Shown in pieces: positions 1 to 7,748 of a stretch of DNA of 64,000 bases. Numbering within the stretch: position 1 is the first letter of the stretch; every line of letters begins with the position of its first letter. This stretch comes from Litorisediminicola beolgyonensis (GTDB lineage Bacteria > Pseudomonadota > Alphaproteobacteria > Rhodobacterales > Rhodobacteraceae). Location: assembly GCF_042679605.1 (NCBI RefSeq), contig NZ_JBHTMU010000019.1, forward strand, positions 1 through 64,000, given 5' to 3'. A program made the translations under genes and the position numbers. Under the pieces are notes generated by a model. It ran no database searches. It saw nothing but the letters and a program-made list of their open reading frames with translations, and was not told where the DNA came from.

Positions 1-77
1 ACCGGGTCACCGGGTCACCGGGTCACCGGGTCACCGGGTCACCGGGTCACCGGGTCACCGGGTCACCGGGTCACCGG
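1..77. repeat. Tandem octamer repeat, unit ACCGGGTC
   Basis: The window opens inside a perfect tandem array of the 8-base unit ACCGGGTC, with about 9.6 copies visible and no mismatches. The left edge is cut by the window, so the full length is unknown. It ends about 110 bases upstream of metG. An octamer is not a multiple of three, so the array is unlikely to be coding. It could be a variable-number repeat prone to slippage. Confidence 0.95.
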
Positions 78-188
78 AGACATGCGCGCGCAGAACACCT
101 TTGGCGAGCGAAAACTCCCGGGTCTGTTCAGTCGCGCGCGCTTGTCCTAAGAGGGACGCCAAACGACCCAGACAGGCGCGGGACGGAC

Positions 189-1901
189 ATGGCACGGCAT
201 CTCATCACCTCGGCGATCCCCTATATCAACGGGATCAAGCATCTCGGCAATCTCGTGGGCAGCCAGCTGCCCGCCGACCTCTTTGCCCGCTACCAGCGCG
301 CGCGGGGCCACGAGGTCCTGTTTCTCTGCGCCACCGACGAGCACGGCACGCCCGCCGAGCTGGCGGCGGCCAAGGCCGGAAAGCCGGTCGCGGAGTACTG
401 CGCCGAGATGCACGGCGTGCAGGCCGAAATCGCCCAGGGCTTCCGCCTGAGCTTCGATCATTTCGGACGCTCCTCCAGCCCCGAGAACCACCGCCTCACC
501 CAGCATTTCGCCGGTGTCCTGGCCGAGCGCGGGCTGATCCGCGAGGTCAGCGAGACGCAGATGTATTCGCCCACCGACGGGCGCTACCTGCCCGACCGCT
601 ATATCGAGGGCACCTGCCCGAACTGCGGCTTCGAGGATGCGCGCGGCGACCAGTGCGATAACTGCACCAAGCAGCTCGACCCGGTCGACCTGATCGACCC
701 GCGCTCGGTGATCTCGGGTGCGACCGATCTGGAGATGCGCGAGACCAAGCATCTCTACCTGCGCCAATCGGAGATGAAGGACGAGCTCGAGGCCTGGATC
801 GACTCGAAGACCGACTGGCCGGTGCTGACCACCTCGATCGCCAAGAAATGGCTCAATGACGGCGACGGCCTGCAGGATCGCGGCATCACCCGCGATCTCG
901 ACTGGGGCATCCCGGTCAGGAAGGGCGATGCGGACTGGCCGGGCATGGAGGGCAAGGTCTTCTACGTCTGGTTCGACGCGCCCATCGAATACATCGCCGC
1001 CTCGCAGGAATGGGTCGGCGCGGGCAAGGGCACCGATTGGGAGCGCTGGTGGCGCACCGACAAGGGCGCCGGGGACGTGCGCTACACGCAATTCATGGGC
1101 AAGGACAACGTGCCCTTCCACACGCTCTCCTTCCCGGCCACGATCCTGGGCTCGGGCGAGCCGTGGAAGCTCGTCGATTACATCAAGTCGTTCAACTACC
1201 TGAACTACGAAGGCGGGCAGTTCTCGACCTCGCGCGGGCGCGGCGTCTTCATGGACCAGGCGCTCGAGATCCTGCCCGCGGATTACTGGCGCTGGTGGCT
1301 CCTGAGCCACGCGCCGGAAAGCTCGGATGCCGAGTTCACCTGGGAAAACTTCCAGGCCTCGGTGAACAAGGACCTGGCCGATGTTCTCGGCAATTTCGCG
1401 AGCCGCGTGACCAAGTTCTGCCGCTCGAAATTCGGCGAGACCGTGCCTGAGGGCGGGTCCTGGGGGCCGCGCGAAGAGGCGCTCGTGGCGGAATTGGGCG
1501 AGAAGCTTCAGGCCTACGAGGCGCAGATGGACGCAATGGAGGTGCGCAAATCGGCGGCCACGCTGCGGGCGATCTGGGTCGCGGGCAACGAGTACCTGCA
1601 AGAGGCCGCGCCCTGGGCGACCTTCAAGGAGGACCCCGAGACCGCGGCCATGCAGATCCGGCTGGGCCTGAACCTGATCCGGCTCTACGCGGTGCTCTCC
1701 GAGCCCTTCATCCCCGACGCCTCGGCGCAGCTTCTCGAGGCCCTCGCCGCCACCGATGCCGCCTGGCCCGAGAGCGTCGAGACCGCGCTTCAGGCGCTGG
1801 CGCCCGGCCATGCCTTCACCGTGCCGGAGGTGACCTTCCGCAAGATCGCCGATGCCGAGCGGGAAGAGTGGCAGGCCAGGTTCTCGGGCAAGCGGGATTG
1901 A
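189..1901 (+). CDS. metG: Methionine--tRNA ligase
   Basis: Charges tRNA-Met with methionine in the cytoplasm and is essential for translation. The 570-residue product has the class I synthetase signatures: an HLGN version of the HIGH motif at residues 18-21 and a KMSKS-like STSRG at 346-350. Between them lies a zinc knuckle with C143, C146, C156 and C159. The C-terminal anticodon-binding helical domain is present, and there is no added tRNA-binding EMAP domain, as is usual for alphaproteobacterial MetG of this size. The ATG at 189 follows a weak GGGACGGA ribosome site and opens directly on the conserved N-terminal strand. The gene stands alone, with the octamer repeat upstream and a convergent gene downstream. 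Confidence 0.97.
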   Translation: MARHLITSAIPYINGIKHLGNLVGSQLPADLFARYQRARGHEVLFLCATDEHGTPAELAAAKAGKPVAEYCAEMHGVQAEIAQGFRLSFDHFGRSSSPENHRLTQHFAGVLAERGLIREVSETQMYSPTDGRYLPDRYIEGTCPNCGFEDARGDQCDNCTKQLDPVDLIDPRSVISGATDLEMRETKHLYLRQSEMKDELEAWIDSKTDWPVLTTSIAKKWLNDGDGLQDRGITRDLDWGIPVRKGDADWPGMEGKVFYVWFDAPIEYIAASQEWVGAGKGTDWERWWRTDKGAGDVRYTQFMGKDNVPFHTLSFPATILGSGEPWKLVDYIKSFNYLNYEGGQFSTSRGRGVFMDQALEILPADYWRWWLLSHAPESSDAEFTWENFQASVNKDLADVLGNFASRVTKFCRSKFGETVPEGGSWGPREEALVAELGEKLQAYEAQMDAMEVRKSAATLRAIWVAGNEYLQEAAPWATFKEDPETAAMQIRLGLNLIRLYAVLSEPFIPDASAQLLEALAATDAAWPESVETALQALAPGHAFTVPEVTFRKIADAEREEWQARFSGKRD

Positions 1902-2051
1902 GGCGACCCGGGCGCGGAGCGCTGGCCTGAAGGACCGAACGCGCCTCGGCATCTGGCCCTGCGCCACACCATCGCTGTGTGTGAACGGCCGCCGATGCAT
2001 CGGGCGGCACCTGAATTTGCGCCATGACCGGATGTGCGGGACCGGCGCGGC

Positions 2052-3368
2052 TCAGTCGGGAATGGTGAAGATCTGGCCCGGATAGATCAGGTCGGGATTG
2101 CGGATCGCGCCCTTGTTGGCCTCGAACACCCGGACATAGAGCACGCCCTCGCCATATTGCTCGCGCGCGATGGCCCAGAGCGTGTTGCCGGGCTGGACGG
2201 TAACCGCAGCGACACGCGCCTCGCCGGGGCCGCGGGCTTCGAGCGCCTCGCGGGTCTCGCGCAGGAACGGGCTTTCGATCCGCTGCGCGACGCGACCGTC
2301 GGCGTCGATCCGGTCGACGCGGAGCGTGTAGGTGCCCGAGCCGACATCGTCGGGCAGGCGAACGCGCCAGCGGCCCGCGGCGACCGGCGTGCGGCTGACC
2401 GGGTCGTTGTCGAGATAGATGCGGATCTCGCCCTCCTCGCCCTGCGCCCGCCCAGAGAGCGACACGCCCCCATCCGCCGCATAGCTGATCGTGTCGAGCG
2501 CGAGCGGCACCGGCGCGGTCTCAGGGGCTGCGGGCTGCAAGAGCTCGATCCCCTCGGGCGAGGCCAGAAGCACCGCCGAGGACGGCTCGGGCGGCGGGCT
2601 GGCGGCGGGCTCGGCCGCGGGCGCTTCGGGAGCGGCCGGAGCGGTGTCGGCGGTCGTGACGTCTGCTGCGACCGTGGGCGGGGGGGCCGCTCCTTCGGTC
2701 TCGGGCAAGGCGCCTGGGGGTTGCGCGGGCGCGAGGATCACCTCGTCGCGCGACATCAGGCGCTCTGGTCCGGCCCCGGTCGCGAGGCTCAGGATGCGCG
2801 GCTCGGGCGCATCGGGGAGATCGAGGAAGGCCACGAAGCGCCCGTCGCCCCCGACCTCGGCCTGCGCCAGTTCCGCGCCGTCGAGAAGCACCGAGACCAC
2901 CGAGCCCGCGGGCGCGCGGCCCGCCATGAGCGTCTGTCCGTCGCGTTCGCGGCGCACGAGATCGACGCCGAGCGCGGCGGACGGGTCCGGCGCGGTCTCG
3001 GGCGCGTTCTCCGCGACCTGCATGTCCTCGGGCGCGGGATCGGCGGTGGTGGCGGGCTCCGTCGAGGCTGTCTCGGCTGGGGAGGTGTCGGCTGGGTCGG
3101 TGGCAACCGGCTCTTCGACCGCGACCGCCCTCTCGGCGCTGGTATCCACGCTTGTCTCGACGGCGCCCGTGTCGCTCGGCGGAGGTTTGGACACGGCGAC
3201 CTCCTCGGTCGCGCGGGACGGATCGGGCGCGTCCGCGCGCTCATCCCCCCGCTCTCCGCTCAACTCGTCGAAGATCTGCCAGCCCACGGCACCGCCGATC
3301 ACCAGCGCCAGCGCCAGGGCGCCGCCCAGAAGCGTCGCGCGCGTCCCCTTGCGCAGGTAGATGCCCAT
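2052..3368 (-). CDS. LysM-domain membrane-anchored protein
   Basis: A 438-residue protein with a basic N-terminus, one transmembrane segment at about residues 12-34, a long Pro/Ala/Glu/Thr-rich low-complexity spacer, Ig-like or carbohydrate-binding-like stretches in the middle, and one LysM domain in the last 50 residues (core VQPGNTLWAIAREQYGEG, ending YPGQIFTIPD). LysM binds peptidoglycan, so the protein probably spans from the inner membrane to the cell wall. This architecture is common in Rhodobacterales as a LysM peptidoglycan-binding domain protein of unknown role. I chose the ATG at 3368 because a GGGGGAAGG ribosome site precedes it. An in-frame upstream start at 3455 would add an implausible basic leader. 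It converges with metG. Confidence 0.85.
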   Translation of the reverse strand: MGIYLRKGTRATLLGGALALALVIGGAVGWQIFDELSGERGDERADAPDPSRATEEVAVSKPPPSDTGAVETSVDTSAERAVAVEEPVATDPADTSPAETASTEPATTADPAPEDMQVAENAPETAPDPSAALGVDLVRRERDGQTLMAGRAPAGSVVSVLLDGAELAQAEVGGDGRFVAFLDLPDAPEPRILSLATGAGPERLMSRDEVILAPAQPPGALPETEGAAPPPTVAADVTTADTAPAAPEAPAAEPAASPPPEPSSAVLLASPEGIELLQPAAPETAPVPLALDTISYAADGGVSLSGRAQGEEGEIRIYLDNDPVSRTPVAAGRWRVRLPDDVGSGTYTLRVDRIDADGRVAQRIESPFLRETREALEARGPGEARVAAVTVQPGNTLWAIAREQYGEGVLYVRVFEANKGAIRNPDLIYPGQIFTIPD

Positions 3369-3501
3369 CGCCTTCCCCCGTGGTCCCCAAGGCACCGGGC
3401 CGCCTGCCTCCCCTTTGCGGCAGGTGCGCCCTCGTCGGTTGAGGGAGGATAGCAATGGCGTTATGTCCGGTCAAAACATACTGATTTCGCGGGAACTCCT
3501 C

Positions 3502-4041
3502 ATGGCAAACCTATCCGTCTGCGTCTATTGCGGCTCCCGCGACGGGAGCGACCCGGCCTATGCCGAGGCCGCCGATGCCCTGGGGCGCGGCTTGGCCGAG
3601 CGGGACTGGCGGCTTGTCTACGGCGCGGGCGATGTCGGCCTGATGGGCCGGGTAGCGCGCGCCGCGCAGGACGCGGGCGGCGAGACCTTCGGGGTGATCC
3701 CCACCCATCTCCTGCAGCTCGAGGTCGGCAAGACCGACCTGACGCGCTTCGTCGTCACCGAGACCATGCATGAGCGCAAGAAGGTCATGGTCATGAACGC
3801 CGATGCGGTGATGGTGCTGCCGGGCGGGGCGGGCACGCTCGACGAGTTCTTCGAGGTGCTGACCTGGCGGCAGCTCGGCCTGCACGACAAGCCGATCCTC
3901 GTGCTCGATATCGCGGGGTTCTGGGCCCCGCTGCGGGCGCTCGTGGATCACGTCGTGGCGCAGGGCTTCGCGGGCGAGAGCCTCTTGGGTCAGGTGACGT
4001 TCTGCACCGATATCGAGGCGGCTTTCGACGCCCTTTCCTGA
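3502..4041 (+). CDS. LOG-family cytokinin riboside 5'-monophosphate phosphoribohydrolase
   Basis: Predicted cytoplasmic nucleoside-monophosphate phosphoribohydrolase of the LOG (Lonely Guy, formerly lysine-decarboxylase-like) family. The 179-residue product carries the two diagnostic motifs, ERKKVM at 91-96 and PGGAGTLDE at 107-115, on a Rossmann fold that starts with VCVYCGS. Family members cleave ribose phosphate from AMP-like or cytokinin nucleotides. The physiological substrate in bacteria is often unknown. I chose the ATG at 3502 because the protein then begins at the conserved first strand, although an in-frame ATG lies about 40 bases upstream. Its 3' end overlaps the convergent rarD-like gene by 52 bases. 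Confidence 0.9.
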   Translation: MANLSVCVYCGSRDGSDPAYAEAADALGRGLAERDWRLVYGAGDVGLMGRVARAAQDAGGETFGVIPTHLLQLEVGKTDLTRFVVTETMHERKKVMVMNADAVMVLPGGAGTLDEFFEVLTWRQLGLHDKPILVLDIAGFWAPLRALVDHVVAQGFAGESLLGQVTFCTDIEAAFDALS

Positions 4042-4898
4042 CGCAGGAGCGCGGCGGAGTAGAGCGCCAGCGCCGCCCAGATCAGCCCGAAGGCCAGGGC
4101 CTGCGCGGTGCCGAACGGCTCTCGGAAGATCACCGTGGCGATCAGGAACTGCAGGGTCGGGTTGACGTATTGCAGAAGGCCGATGGTCCCGTAGGCAACC
4201 CGCTGCGAGGCGTGGGAAAAGAGGATGAGCGGCAGGGCCGTGACCGGTCCCGATCCGATGAGGAGGAGCGCGAGACCCAGATCCGCGCCGAACGCGCCCT
4301 GCCCCGTGAGGCCCAGCCACAGAAGGTAGCCCGCCGAGATCGGCAGGATCAGGAGCACTTCGCCGGTCACCGAAGTCACAGCGCCGACGGAGAGCCGCTT
4401 CTTCAGGAGACCGTAGATGCCGAAGGACGTGGCCAGGACCAGCGACACCCAGGGCAGCGCGCCTTGCCGGACGGCGAGGACGCTGACCGCGACCACCGCA
4501 AGCGCGACGGCGGCGATCTGGAGGCGGTCGAGCCGCTCTCCGAAGGCGATACGGCCCAGAGCCACCGCGACCAGCGGGAAGATGTAATAGCCGAGGCTCG
4601 CCTCGGTTGCGCGGGCGTTGTGGATCGCCCAGATGAAGAGGAACCAGTTGATCGAGATGATCAGCGCCGCGGCGAGGATGATTAGCGCCGAGCGCCGGTC
4701 CGAGAGCGCCGCGCGCAGCCGTCCAAGCCGTCCCTGAACGCCCAGAAGCGTGGCGAAGAAGACCAGCGACCAGAAGGTCCGGTGGGCGAGGATCTCAAGC
4801 GGCGGCACCGCGTCGAGCGCCCGGTAGTAGAGCGGTGACAGGCCCCAGATCACACAGGCGGCGATCACCGCCGCGATGCCCGATCCGGTCTGTGTCAT
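3990..4898 (-). CDS. rarD: RarD-like EamA-family transporter
   Basis: A 302-residue inner-membrane protein with about ten hydrophobic helices in two repeated EamA halves. The opening GIAAVIAACVIWGLSPLYY and the later AYGTIGLLQYVNPTLQFLIA match the RarD branch of the drug/metabolite transporter superfamily. RarD was named for chloramphenicol sensitivity in other bacteria, and its natural substrate is not established. The C-terminal 17 codons overlap the LOG gene on the other strand, so both 3' ends are coding on opposite strands. An ATG at 4898 is the first plausible start. Confidence 0.88.
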   Translation of the reverse strand: MTQTGSGIAAVIAACVIWGLSPLYYRALDAVPPLEILAHRTFWSLVFFATLLGVQGRLGRLRAALSDRRSALIILAAALIISINWFLFIWAIHNARATEASLGYYIFPLVAVALGRIAFGERLDRLQIAAVALAVVAVSVLAVRQGALPWVSLVLATSFGIYGLLKKRLSVGAVTSVTGEVLLILPISAGYLLWLGLTGQGAFGADLGLALLLIGSGPVTALPLILFSHASQRVAYGTIGLLQYVNPTLQFLIATVIFREPFGTAQALAFGLIWAALALYSAALLRQERASKAASISVQNVT

Positions 4899-4964
4899 GG
4901 CGCGATTCCTCTTGTCCGCTCCTGCCCTACCCGCTTGATCGCACGAGGGAAAGCGCGGCGCGTC

Positions 4965-5228
4965 TCAGCGCCGCCAGAGGCGGCAGAAGGCGATGAAGAG
5001 GATCAGGTTCAGCACCGGTGCAAGCAGTCCCAGGACCGGCGCGAGCGGTCCGACAAACTCGAGCATCAGGGTCCAGGGGAGCCCGACCGGAATCAGGAAA
5101 ATCCCTGCCAGAGGGTCGGCGGTCTGACCGAACAGCCCGAATGTCCCGATCGCGAAGAGCGAAAGGGCCGCGAGCCACACGAGGACATAGATCGCGATGA
5201 CGGCCTGGCAGATGCGGCGCGACGTCAT
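4965..5228 (-). CDS. Small hydrophobic membrane protein
   Basis: An 87-residue protein with three predicted membrane segments (about residues 8-30, 38-60 and 64-83) and a basic C-terminus ending CRLWRR. I recognise no family. The hydrophobic pattern with charged ends, the ATG at 5228 and third-position GC bias support it as a real gene. It lies between the rarD-like gene and the host-attachment operon, on the same strand as both, with gaps large enough that cotranscription is uncertain. Function unknown. Confidence 0.6.
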   Translation of the reverse strand: MTSRRICQAVIAIYVLVWLAALSLFAIGTFGLFGQTADPLAGIFLIPVGLPWTLMLEFVGPLAPVLGLLAPVLNLILFIAFCRLWRR

Positions 5229-5340
5229 GTCCGGGGACCGTCTGAGGGGGCGCGGGCCGCGTCATGGGCACGGCGCGGCAACATGACGGCGATCATGGCA
5301 GCCTCCTGTCGGTAGGTCTGCCTCAGAGTGCCATGCGCGG

Positions 5341-5372
5341 CCTCACCGGGCAAGTTTGGGTGCCCGGTGAGG
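5341..5372 (-). terminator. Strong hairpin at 3' end of the host-attachment operon
   Basis: A perfect 12-base stem (CCTCACCGGGCA with TGCCCGGTGAGG) around an 8-base loop lies 9 bases past the stop codon of the host-attachment gene. There is no uridine run, so it may be a transcript-stabilising 3' hairpin or a weak terminator rather than a classic intrinsic terminator. Confidence 0.6.
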
Positions 5373-5380
5373 TGAGAGGC

Positions 5381-5833
5381 TCAGTTTGCCAGCGCGTCCT
5401 TCAGGGCCTTCTCGATCTCGTCGATCGGGTGGCCTGCAAGGTTCTTGTCGATTTCGGCGACCACCTTGTCGCTCACTTCCTTGTGCAGGGCGTCGCGCAG
5501 GTTTCCGAGAACGCTCGGTCCCGCGACGATCACGATGCGCTCGAACGCGCCCTTATGCGCCTGGGTGTAGAGGATGTCGGCGAGATCCTCGGCGAAGCGC
5601 TCCTTGGCAAGCTCGTGCCAGTCGGTGTCGTCGAGCGCCGAGCGCTGGCCCGGCGCGCCGTCGTTCATGCGGCCACGCCGGTTGGCGGCCTGCTCGCGGT
5701 TCGGCGGGTTGTCCTGCTCCTCAATGCGGAGCACGTTCAGGTCGGGGTTCTCGGCATCGACATCGTTGCGCAGGAAGAGCGCCTTTTCGCTGTCGGTCAC
5801 GAGCACCCAGGTGTCCTTGGTCAGAACCGACAT
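5381..5833 (-). CDS. Host attachment family protein
   Basis: A 150-residue soluble protein of the Host_attach family (named from an Agrobacterium protein linked to attachment to host cells; biochemical role unknown). Visible family features are the opening TWVLVTDSEKALFLRN, the arginine-rich stretch with ANRRGRMNDG, the WHELAKERFAEDLADIL helix, and the VIVAGPSVLGNLRDALHKEV segment near the middle, which resembles the eRF1/Baeyer-type nucleotide-like fold of the family. The ATG at 5833 overlaps the stop of the upstream 72-codon gene (TGATG), so the two are translationally coupled. A GTG three bases upstream is a possible alternative start. The promoter-like element at 6090-6114 probably drives both genes. 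Confidence 0.85.
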   Translation of the reverse strand: MSVLTKDTWVLVTDSEKALFLRNDVDAENPDLNVLRIEEQDNPPNREQAANRRGRMNDGAPGQRSALDDTDWHELAKERFAEDLADILYTQAHKGAFERIVIVAGPSVLGNLRDALHKEVSDKVVAEIDKNLAGHPIDEIEKALKDALAN

Positions 5834-6051
5834 CACACGCTCTCCTTGTTGCCGCTTTTGTCCTGATCCTGGGCAAGGGGGCGGGTCGCGCCCGAGGAGG
5901 TCTCGTCGAGCTGTTTCTTCTCGTCGCGGGTGCCGGTCTTGGTGGCGATCCGACCGCCGGAGCGGCCCTGCTCTTCGGGCGCGTCGGGCGCGCCGTCCAG
6001 AAGCTCTTCGGTCTCGCTGACGCCGTCTTTGGATCTGTGTCGCTCGGCCAT
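5833..6051 (-). CDS. Small hydrophilic protein, unknown function
   Basis: A 72-residue, highly charged protein without hydrophobic segments and rich in Glu, Asp, Lys, Arg, Gly and Ser, so probably disordered. I recognise no family. A good ribosome site (AGGAGG, 5-6 bases before the ATG at 6051) and the TGATG overlap with the host-attachment gene support it. Its position as first gene behind a stress-type promoter-like element suggests, by inference only, a small stress-related protein. Confidence 0.7.
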   Translation of the reverse strand: MAERHRSKDGVSETEELLDGAPDAPEEQGRSGGRIATKTGTRDEKKQLDETSSGATRPLAQDQDKSGNKESV

Positions 6052-6089
6052 GGGGCCCTCCTGAAATGTGTTATGGGTATCTGAAGGAA

Positions 6090-6114
6090 AACGCGCGGTG
6101 ACGGGCGCTGTTCC
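6090..6114 (-). promoter_or_regulatory. GGAAC-N16-CGTT promoter-like element (ECF/EcfG type)
   Basis: On the minus strand GGAAC (6110-6114) is followed after 16 bases by CGTT (6090-6093). This matches the consensus of EcfG-type general-stress sigma factors of alphaproteobacteria (GGAAC, 16-17 bases, CGTT). It lies 39 bases upstream of the ATG of the 72-codon gene, leaving room for a leader of about 30 bases with the ribosome site. A pattern this short is expected about once by chance in 64 kb, so position is the main support. Confidence 0.5.
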
Positions 6115-6288
6115 TTGGAAAGACGGTCCTTTTCCGACGGGCTTCGGAAATCGCAGGGTCAGCGAGAGGCTGTGGCCCGGATCTGGCGGCAGTTTGGAGC
6201 GGGAGCGTAGCCCGCACGCCCGAATGCGTCCTTGCGCGAGGACAAGGACCCGTAATTTCCCCGCCATTACAGCCCCTTGAAATGCAAA

Positions 6289-6317
6289 CCGCCCCGCGGG
6301 ACGGACCCACGGGGCGG
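6289..6317 (-). terminator. Intrinsic terminator of sodB
   Basis: On the minus strand a GC-rich hairpin (CCGCCCCG paired with CGGGGCGG, extended inward by GGG/CCC) is followed by TTTG, 26 bases past the sodB stop codon. Confidence 0.75.
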
Positions 6318-6342
6318 CTCAAATTGGAACGGATCGCGCCGA

Positions 6343-6942
6343 TTACATCCGGCTGGCGACGTTCTCCCAGTTGACGAGGTTGTCGAGGAAGTTCGTCAGG
6401 TAGGCCGGACGCTTGTTGCGGAAGTCGATGTAGTAGGAGTGCTCCCACACGTCGCAGCCCAGAAGCGCAGTCTGGCCGAAGCAGAGCGGGTTCACGCCGT
6501 TCTCGGTCTTGGTGACCTTGAGGCCGCCATCGGTGTCCTTGACGAGCCATGCCCAGCCGGAGCCGAACTGGCCACCGCCGGCAGCGGCGAACTCTTCCTT
6601 GAACTTGTCGACCGAGCCGAAGCTTTCGGTCAGCGCGCTCTCAAGCTCGCCGGGCATCTTGTAGCTGTCGGGGCCCATCATCTCCCAGAACTGGTTGTGG
6701 TTCCAGTACTGCGAGGCGTTGTTGAAGATGCCGGACTGGGCGACCGCGTTCGGATCGTAGGTGCCCTTGATGATCTCCTCGACCGACTTTCCTTCCCACT
6801 CGGTGCCGGAAATGGCCTTGTTGCCATTGTCGACATAGGCCTTGTGGTGGATGTCGTGGTGGAACTCGAGGGTCTCCTGCGACATGCCCTTGGAGGCAAG
6901 CGCGTCGTGGGCATAGGGAAGATCGGGAAGTTCGAAAGCCAT
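6343..6942 (-). CDS. sodB: Superoxide dismutase, iron type
   Basis: Converts superoxide to oxygen and hydrogen peroxide in the cytoplasm. The 199-residue protein is full length. Metal ligands are H28, H82, D164 and H168 in the contexts EFHHDIHH, WNHNQFW and DVWEHSYYID. Gln78, just before the second histidine motif (SQYWNH), sits where iron enzymes carry the second-sphere glutamine, which favours the iron form. GGGQFGSGWAWL contains another Gln, so cambialistic use cannot be excluded. No signal peptide. Monocistronic, with its own terminator downstream and a 242-base gap upstream. Confidence 0.96.
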   Translation of the reverse strand: MAFELPDLPYAHDALASKGMSQETLEFHHDIHHKAYVDNGNKAISGTEWEGKSVEEIIKGTYDPNAVAQSGIFNNASQYWNHNQFWEMMGPDSYKMPGELESALTESFGSVDKFKEEFAAAGGGQFGSGWAWLVKDTDGGLKVTKTENGVNPLCFGQTALLGCDVWEHSYYIDFRNKRPAYLTNFLDNLVNWENVASRM

Positions 6943-7121
6943 GGTCGGGGTCCCTTCGGATTAATCTATGACATATTGCTACCTGTCGCGGAGGAGCACA
7001 CCCGTCAAGGGCGCAGACCTCCGTTCCGGGCAGGCTTGTTCAATAAACGCAAGGCACCCGCCCTTGTTCCGAGGAAGTGCGGATCAGGCCGGGCAAATCG
7101 CCCTTTGGTCGGTGAGGCACG

Positions 7122-7153
7122 AAAAAGGGCGCCGGAACCGGTCCCGACGCCCT
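7122..7153 (-). terminator. Intrinsic terminator after soxG
   Basis: On the minus strand the stem AGGGCGTCGG / CCGGCGCCCT (one T-G pair) with an 8-base loop is followed by five T. It lies about 32 bases past the soxG stop codon and probably ends the sarcosine oxidase transcript. Confidence 0.8.
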
Positions 7154-7184
7154 CGATATTCTTGGTGGTTCCCGCGCTGCCGGA

Positions 7185-7748
7185 TCAGAAGACGCCGACC
7201 CGCGCGTCGTCCCGTGCCGAGACCTCCAGAAGGCCGAACACGTAATCCGAGACCGAGCGGAAGCAGATCACCCGCGCGCCGCCCTCGACCAGCCACACCG
7301 CGCCCGCGACCTGCGCGAGCCGCGTGCGGCGGACGATGCCGGGGCCGAAGGCACCCGGGGACATGTCGGCGGGCGTGAGCTTGGCGAGGGTCTCGCGGAG
7401 CGCCGCCTCGGGGCCCTCAAGAGCGATCAGGCTGCGGGCGTCCGACACGACGGCGACCAGCGAATGGGCGTCCGACAGCGCCTCGGTCAGGCGTCCGGCC
7501 AGGTCGGGCGCGGCGTCGTATCCGCAGATCACCAGAAGCTCGTCCGGCGACATCCAGAGAAGGCTGAGGCCCTCGCCCTCGCTGACCCCAAGCGTGTCGG
7601 GCACGCCGAGGCCCAGCGCGTCCGAGACGGCCATGCCGATCTCGTCGAGCGCGCCGCGGATGGTGATCATGCCGGTCGGCCCGGCATCGGCGACGGTGAT
7701 CGCGCCGCTGGCGGAGCGGCCGTTCAGGGCGGTCAGGACGTCAGACAT
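7185..7748 (-). CDS. soxG: Sarcosine oxidase gamma subunit
   Basis: Smallest globular subunit of heterotetrameric sarcosine oxidase, which demethylates sarcosine to glycine with formation of peroxide and methylene-tetrahydrofolate. The 187-residue product has the SoxG pattern (WMSPDELLVIC near the centre, DMSPGAFGPGIVRRTRLAQV, and ending FRSVSDYVFGLLEVSARD), related to the folate-binding fold of GcvT-like proteins. It is the last gene of the operon. Its ATG lies inside the last codons of soxA (8-base overlap), so it is translationally coupled. An intrinsic terminator follows. Confidence 0.93.
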   Translation of the reverse strand: MSDVLTALNGRSASGAITVADAGPTGMITIRGALDEIGMAVSDALGLGVPDTLGVSEGEGLSLLWMSPDELLVICGYDAAPDLAGRLTEALSDAHSLVAVVSDARSLIALEGPEAALRETLAKLTPADMSPGAFGPGIVRRTRLAQVAGAVWLVEGGARVICFRSVSDYVFGLLEVSARDDARVGVF

